The position numbers and the translations under genes are program-made. This document shows, in pieces, positions 6,705 to 10,061 of a DNA stretch of 10,061 bases. Location of the stretch: positions 1 through 10,061 of the forward strand of contig JAJPJU010000283.1 of assembly GCA_021324035.1 (NCBI GenBank). Reading direction: 5' to 3'. The first letter of the stretch is position 1. Every line of letters begins with the position of its first letter. Source of the DNA: Spartobacteria bacterium (GTDB lineage Bacteria; Verrucomicrobiota; Verrucomicrobiia; Chthoniobacterales; UBA10450). The notes under the pieces were generated by a model. That model saw only the letters and a list, made by a program, of their open reading frames with translations, did no database searches and had not been told where the DNA came from.

Positions 6705-6787
6705 GAAATTCGAAGCCCGAATTATCGAAATTGAAATTCGAAACCAACGCAATTGCAGCATTCCAAATTGTTTCGGGTTTCGGATTT
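6705..6787. repeat. Intergenic inverted repeat, copy 2 (CGAA/CCCGAA family), after the HIT gene
   Basis: AAATTCGAAGCCCGAA (6706-6721) matches the reverse complement of TTCGGGTTTCGGATTT (6772-6787) at 14 of 16 bases. TTTGGAA (6701-6707) also pairs perfectly with TTCCAAA (6761-6767). Block 6705-6723 is 18/19 identical to 5009-5027 in copy 1. It occupies most of the 209-base gap between the HIT gene and the dehydratase; the rest of that gap (6629-6700 and 6788-6837) shows nothing I can name. Like copy 1 it lies just downstream of a gene, so it may work as a transcription end. Confidence 0.7.
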
Positions 6788-6837
6788 GAATCAGAGATGT
6801 TTACGCCCCCTGCCAGTTCGCCGATAATGTGCTCGCA

Positions 6838-7809
6838 ATGAGATTACCTCCGATTCGGCCAATCACTCTGGACGAAATTAAAGACGCGCGTGAGCGCATT
6901 GCGAAAACGATTGTCCGGACGCCATTGATTCGTCTCGAGCTCGGTCCCGATTTTCCAGATATCCGATTAAAGCTGGAAAATCTTCAGCCGATCAACGCCT
7001 ATAAACTGCGGGGCGCGGCGAACGCGGTTGCGATGCTGCCGGATGCGGAACGTAAACGCGGCGTCTGGACAGTGAGCGCCGGCAACGCGGGACAGGGGGT
7101 TGCCTATGCGGCGCGGCAGGCCGGAGTTCCATGCACCGTCGTTGCAATTGAAACTGCACCAAAGGCGAAACTCGAACGAATGCGCGCTCTCGGAGCCAGG
7201 TTGGTTCCGGTTTCTTACGACGTCGCGTGGAAGACGTGCGACGCCCGCGCGTTTCCTGGAGTCGAAGGCACATTTGTCCATCCATTCGACGATGACAATT
7301 TCATTGCCGGTCACGGCACGATGGGGCTCGAGATTTTGGAAGACGCGCCGGACACCAAAGCGGTCATCACCGCGATCGGCGGCGGTGGATTGATCGTCGG
7401 AGTTGCCAGCGCAATCAAAGCGCTCAAACCGGAGGTTAAAATTTTTGGCGCCGAACCTGAGACCGCAGCGCCTGCGGCGTTGTCGTTCGAAAAAGGTTCT
7501 CCGCAGGTTTTTGAAAATTGGAAAGCGTCGTTCGTCGACGGCGCGGGCGGCCAAAGCATGTTCCCGCGAATGTGGGAACGAATGAAACCGGTGGTGGATG
7601 GTTACATCGTCGTGACTTTGGAAGAGACGAAAAAGGCAATGCGATTAATGGCGGAAAAAGCGCGGGTGATTGCGGAGGGTGCGGGCGCCTTGTCATTAGC
7701 CGCGGCACTCACCGGCAAAGCCGGCAAAGGTCCGATCGTCGCAGTCGTTTCCGGGGGGAATATCGATCTCTCGAAATTTAGCGAACTGATCGGGTCTGAA
7801 CGAACTTAG
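6838..7809 (+). CDS. PLP-dependent threonine/serine dehydratase-like enzyme (fold type II)
   Basis: Predicted to deaminate L-threonine or L-serine to 2-oxobutyrate or pyruvate plus ammonia, using pyridoxal phosphate. The ATG at 6838 gives 323 residues; an in-frame GTG at 6829 is an equal possibility and neither has an SD. Visible motifs are KLENLQPINAYKLRGA with PLP-lysine K56, SAGNAGQGVAYAA at 80-92, the PLP-phosphate loop GGGGL at 181-185 and VVSGGNID near the C-terminus. It is a catalytic domain alone: the length matches catabolic TdcB-type enzymes, with no C-terminal ACT domain like that of biosynthetic IlvA. The usual SSGNH motif reads SAGNA here, a variant I have seen in sub-branches of the family, so substrate is uncertain (serine racemase is an alternative). 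Its TAG overlaps the stop codon of the facing gene. Confidence 0.88.
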   Translation: MRLPPIRPITLDEIKDARERIAKTIVRTPLIRLELGPDFPDIRLKLENLQPINAYKLRGAANAVAMLPDAERKRGVWTVSAGNAGQGVAYAARQAGVPCTVVAIETAPKAKLERMRALGARLVPVSYDVAWKTCDARAFPGVEGTFVHPFDDDNFIAGHGTMGLEILEDAPDTKAVITAIGGGGLIVGVASAIKALKPEVKIFGAEPETAAPAALSFEKGSPQVFENWKASFVDGAGGQSMFPRMWERMKPVVDGYIVVTLEETKKAMRLMAEKARVIAEGAGALSLAAALTGKAGKGPIVAVVSGGNIDLSKFSELIGSERT

Positions 7810-8354
7810 TGTTGCTTCGGTTTCGGCGCGCAGACCGCTTCCGCTACGGCCTTGGCGAAATCGTCTTCGACGTTTTCGATTGTAGCCATTCCGCCAACTG
7901 CGCCGCCCCACGAGAATGTCTTATCGATCTTGAACGAGCCGGCCGCTGTCTTCGCCGGCATTGAATAGAGCGTGATGGTCGCATCGATATGCATTTGTCC
8001 GAGACCGGCCAGCATCATGCGGGCAAATTGACTGCCTCGTTCATATCTCTGGAGCGCAACGACCACGCGATAATTGCGCGCGCTTCGCGCACCCTGTGGC
8101 GCGCGGGTTCGAATCGCGACCTCGATCTTTTGCGAAAACCGTTCTTTGTCGGCCGTAGTCAAAACTACTTTTGGTCCGGCTGCGGCAACTTCAGCGCTGA
8201 CTTTGTCTCCGCTAATGACTCGGGCATCGAATGTAAGAGCCTTGGAATAAGTTGGTTTGCCTCCGCTGGTTGCGCAGCCCGAGACTAACAAGGTCGCGAT
8301 CAGGCAACCAAACGTTGAAGTAATGGCCCAAAGGGAAACGAATGTAGTTTTCAT
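7806..8354 (-). CDS. DUF4410-like lipoprotein
   Basis: A 182-residue predicted lipoprotein of unknown function. The N-terminus is a signal peptide with lipobox V24-S25-G26-C27, so mature protein would start at Cys27 and be anchored in the envelope. The mature part has the layout I associate with DUF4410. It has a strand region ending in VVVALQRYERGSQFARMMLAGLGQ, then alternating strands describing a secreted-type beta fold (HIDATITLYSMPAKTAAGSFKID), a Gly-rich turn (WGGAVGG) and a C-terminal helix (DDFAKAVAEAV). It is the last gene of a minus-strand cluster, 52 bases after the membrane protein gene, with no SD. Its stop codon overlaps that of the dehydratase. The family assignment is by pattern recognition only. 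Confidence 0.8.
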   Translation of the reverse strand: MKTTFVSLWAITSTFGCLIATLLVSGCATSGGKPTYSKALTFDARVISGDKVSAEVAAAGPKVVLTTADKERFSQKIEVAIRTRAPQGARSARNYRVVVALQRYERGSQFARMMLAGLGQMHIDATITLYSMPAKTAAGSFKIDKTFSWGGAVGGMATIENVEDDFAKAVAEAVCAPKPKQH

Positions 8355-8406
8355 GTAAGGGATGATTCGAAGATTGAAGAAACGCCGGACGTGCCGTTGC
8401 TGGAAT

Positions 8407-8748
8407 TCAGTGAGAATGAATCATTTCGTGGCAGCCTGCGACGTTCGCAGTTAGCAGGGCGACGAGGATCCCATACAGCACAATGGTCCGCAACGTAGTC
8501 TTCGATCGAAAATAAAAATATCCGTGGACGATGTAGACGATATAGAGGCCGAAGAACACGCCCCAACCGCCGTCATTGGCCAAATGTTTGCTCACTACCG
8601 CGATCAGCCCGAGCGGAAACATGTAAGCGAGCGGCCACATTCCGGGCGCGGTCAACAAGAGTGCAACCACCCATGCCGCCACGTAGGCGATGATTTTGTA
8701 AACAAGTCGAACCCGACTCGTTCGTTGCCCGATATCGGGATCGGTCAT
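8407..8748 (-). CDS. Small four-helix inner-membrane protein, unknown function
   Basis: I do not recognise this 113-residue protein. It has a short charged N-terminus (about 1-18, with Arg and Lys just before the first helix), then four likely membrane helices at about 19-34, 37-53, 62-80 and 88-105. The positive-inside rule puts the N-terminus in the cytoplasm. The C-terminus (CHEMIHSH) is rich in His and could bind a metal, but this is a guess. Its ATG directly abuts the TAG of the L,D-transpeptidase gene (8749-8751) with no spacer, so it is almost certainly translated by coupling from the same mRNA. No SD is present. Confidence 0.82.
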   Translation of the reverse strand: MTDPDIGQRTSRVRLVYKIIAYVAAWVVALLLTAPGMWPLAYMFPLGLIAVVSKHLANDGGWGVFFGLYIVYIVHGYFYFRSKTTLRTIVLYGILVALLTANVAGCHEMIHSH

Positions 8749-9330
8749 CTAGTCGGTGACTGTAATTGGCGTCCCGACCGGTGCGTTGTCGTAAAATTTT
8801 TCGGCCATTCCCTGAGGCACGCGAATGCAACCGTGCGATGCCGCGTAGGGCGGGCAATAGCCCTGGTGCATGGCATAACCGCCTGTGAAGCGCATGCAGT
8901 ACGGCATTTTCGCCGGGTCGAAATGACCGCCTTTCGGGCAGCGATCTTTGCGAACGTCGATGTTCGAAACCAACACGTTGCCATCGCGATCGATATAATC
9001 ACCGAATTCGCTCGAGAAATGGTTTTTGTCTTTTGAAACGACGGAATAATGACCCGATGGAGTGGAAAAGCCTTTTTTGCCGGTCGAAACGGTGGACTCG
9101 CCCACTAAACGTTTTCCTTTGTAAAAATATGCCTTTTGTTCGGCCATATGAACCACGATGCGTGGGTCGCCGTTCGCCCCGGAGTCATCCCACCAACCGG
9201 GCATTGGCGTAGGTGTCGGCATGACCGCCGCGAGCGGGTTTTGCATTTGCTGTTGCATATCTTCGCAGCTGCAAAATAAGACTGCGACCGCTGCCGAGAC
9301 TGCCAGTTGGATTAAGGCCCGTTGTTTCAT
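8749..9330 (-). CDS. L,D-transpeptidase (YkuD domain), probable lipoprotein
   Basis: L,D-transpeptidases form 3-3 peptidoglycan cross-links or attach proteins to the wall in the periplasm. The ATG at 9330 gives 193 residues beginning with a Lys/Arg-bearing signal peptide. FCSC follows (C22 as possible lipidation site, although Phe at -3 is unusual), then a Gln/Pro-rich linker with TPTPMPGWW. The YkuD domain starts about residue 55 (IVVHMAEQKAYFYKGKRL, STGKKGFSTPSGHYSV). It contains the catalytic motif HQGYCPPYAASHGCIRVP, with H155, H166 and nucleophile C168. Two extra cysteines flank an insertion (RCPKGGHFDPAKMPYC) before the catalytic site. An in-frame upstream start at 9459 would run through a structured intergenic element and would spoil the signal peptide, so I reject it. 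First gene of the minus-strand cluster. Confidence 0.93.
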   Translation of the reverse strand: MKQRALIQLAVSAAVAVLFCSCEDMQQQMQNPLAAVMPTPTPMPGWWDDSGANGDPRIVVHMAEQKAYFYKGKRLVGESTVSTGKKGFSTPSGHYSVVSKDKNHFSSEFGDYIDRDGNVLVSNIDVRKDRCPKGGHFDPAKMPYCMRFTGGYAMHQGYCPPYAASHGCIRVPQGMAEKFYDNAPVGTPITVTD

Positions 9331-9342
9331 AAACCGGTGGAT

Positions 9343-9371
9343 ATTAACGTGCAGGTAGTTAGGGGGTGCAA
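9343..9371 (-). promoter_or_regulatory. Possible promoter of the L,D-transpeptidase cluster
   Basis: On the minus strand TTGCAC (9371-9366) and GTTAAT (9348-9343) are 17 bases apart and resemble -35 and -10 boxes, the first poorly. Transcription would start a few bases before the ATG at 9330, leaving almost no leader and no SD. This is a weak call, made by eye. Confidence 0.25.
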
Positions 9372-9390
9372 TGGGAAAACGCCAGTTTGT

Positions 9391-9476
9391 GGTGGACCGA
9401 GCAGTTCCTTGCTCGATGGGGAATGCCGGCAAAGCCGGATTAATTCCAGCAGCGCCCACCCTGCGGTCGCTCCACC
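9391..9476. other. Highly structured element in the divergent spacer
   Basis: The block can fold into a closed multi-branch structure. GGTG (9391-9394) plus GACCG (9395-9399) pair with CGGTC (9464-9468) plus CACC (9473-9476), leaving a four-base bulge. Inside, AGCA (9400-9403) pairs with TGCT (9410-9413); counted as a free hairpin the stem is a perfect six pairs, 9398-9403 with 9410-9415. GGAAT (9420-9424) and CCGGC (9426-9430) pair with GCCGG (9434-9438) and ATTCC (9443-9447) around an AAA loop. It lies upstream of both the L,D-transpeptidase (-) and the dioxygenase (+). It may be a REP-like dispersed repeat or a structured 5' leader. I match it to no known riboswitch or RNA. Confidence 0.5.
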
Positions 9477-9495
9477 TTGAGTTTGACGCGTTATC

Positions 9496-10061
9496 ATGAC
9501 GGAAATACGCTCGTTTATGGCCACTCTTACAAAAAATGCGCCGCCTTCCCGGGAAGCCAGCACGACGGCAGTTCAGCCACCGATAAATCTGGATAATTGG
9601 ATCGAGAAAAACCGGGATTTATTCAAACCGCCGGTCAGTAACCGTTATCTTTATGACGGGCGGGACTTTTTCGTGATGGTGATCAAGGGCCCGAACGCCC
9701 GGAACGATTTTCACAAAGTCGATTCGGAGGAGTATTTCTATCAGCTCAAGGGCGACATTAAAGTGCGGATCCGGGAGGGCGACAAAATCGTCGATCACCT
9801 GGTGCGCGAAGGTGAGACATTCTTCATTCCGCCGAATGTTCCGCATGCACCGGTCCGGCCGCCTGACACGATTGGGGTGGTGGTTGAGAGACGACGTCCA
9901 CCGGGCGAGCACGAACACGTGATTTTCTATTGCGATAATTGCGGCGCTCTCGTCGAAGACATTGATTTTGATTGCGCCGACATCGTCGAGCATTTCAGCA
10001 AGGCCATGAAAGACTTCTGGGCGGATGATTCGCGCCGGACCTGCAAAAAGTGCGGCCATAA
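9496..10061 (+). CDS. nbaC: 3-hydroxyanthranilate 3,4-dioxygenase, 3'-truncated by the window edge
   Basis: Opens the ring of 3-hydroxyanthranilate to give the semialdehyde that cyclises to quinolinate, the NAD precursor in the kynurenine pathway. The cupin core has R69, H73, E79, H117, R121 and E131 placed as R47, H51, E57, H95, R99 and E110 of the Ralstonia enzyme, in motifs NDFHKVDSEEYFYQLKGD and FFIPPNVPHAPVRP. It is the bacterial type with a C-terminal rubredoxin-like metal site: C146/C149 in YCDNCG and C183/C186 in CKKCGH. The reading frame runs off the window after 188 codons, probably a few codons before the stop. The family homology starts near residue 31 (NLDNWIEKN), so the N-terminus is long; ATG 9517 is an alternative start. 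No SD precedes either. It is divergent from the envelope cluster and alone in this window among NAD-pathway genes. Confidence 0.93.
   Translation, partial: MTEIRSFMATLTKNAPPSREASTTAVQPPINLDNWIEKNRDLFKPPVSNRYLYDGRDFFVMVIKGPNARNDFHKVDSEEYFYQLKGDIKVRIREGDKIVDHLVREGETFFIPPNVPHAPVRPPDTIGVVVERRRPPGEHEHVIFYCDNCGALVEDIDFDCADIVEHFSKAMKDFWADDSRRTCKKCGH

Noticed and set aside
9331..9459. Upstream start extending the L,D-transpeptidase to 236 residues
   Set aside because: The extra 43 residues are read from the structured non-coding element and would bury the clear signal peptide that begins at the ATG ending at 9330.
9483..9511. TTGACG-17-TACGCT as promoter of the dioxygenase gene
   Set aside because: The second box matches only three of six consensus positions and would start transcription on the start codon itself; too weak to list as a feature.
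1..10061. CRISPR arrays, tRNA or rRNA genes, insertion sequences, toxin-antitoxin or phage genes
   Set aside because: No regularly spaced repeats, cloverleaf sequences, transposase motifs or defence-type domains were found on reading either strand.

Overview
The window reads as a bacterial chromosome segment of moderately high GC, most likely from Verrucomicrobiota, perhaps a soil Chthoniobacterales/Spartobacteria lineage. This placement is inference. It rests on the housekeeping proteins, the almost complete lack of Shine-Dalgarno (SD) sequences before the genes, and the intergenic inverted repeats built from CGAAATTCG/CCCGAA and CACAGATT motifs, a style I associate with that phylum. No rRNA, tRNA, CRISPR, transposase or phage gene is visible. 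Coding density is high, and the largest gene-free gap is about 210 bases.

Left part (1-5000, + strand): the 3' part of pth (peptidyl-tRNA hydrolase) overlaps rpsF (ribosomal protein S6), followed by ssb (single-strand DNA-binding protein). After a short gap with tandem and inverted CACAGATT-type repeats come dprA (ssDNA/RecA loader) and a topoisomerase III-type type IA topoisomerase with C-terminal zinc fingers. The usual rpsR-rplI partners of rpsF-ssb are absent at this spot. Three proteins acting on single-stranded DNA (SSB, DprA, TopB) are therefore neighbours.

Middle part (5001-6837, + strand): a repeat-bearing spacer and a candidate promoter with two dyads precede nrdR, the ATP-cone repressor of ribonucleotide reductase genes. 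A 185-residue protein of unknown family overlaps its 3' end. The N-terminal half of that protein looks like a second, degenerate ATP-cone, and its C-terminal half is cysteine-rich. A HIT-family (Hint) nucleotide hydrolase follows, then a second copy of the intergenic inverted repeat. nrdR plus this ATP-cone-like partner is the best candidate for an undescribed functional unit in the window.

Right part (6838-10061): a PLP-dependent threonine/serine dehydratase-like enzyme (+) ends tail-to-tail, with overlapping stop codons, against a three-gene minus-strand cluster. In order of transcription that cluster is an L,D-transpeptidase with a probable lipoprotein signal, a small four-helix membrane protein and a DUF4410-like lipoprotein. 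These are probably cell-envelope genes. The divergent spacer at 9331-9495 contains a strongly structured element. The window closes inside a + strand 3-hydroxyanthranilate 3,4-dioxygenase gene (kynurenine route to quinolinate/NAD), which lacks only its last few codons.
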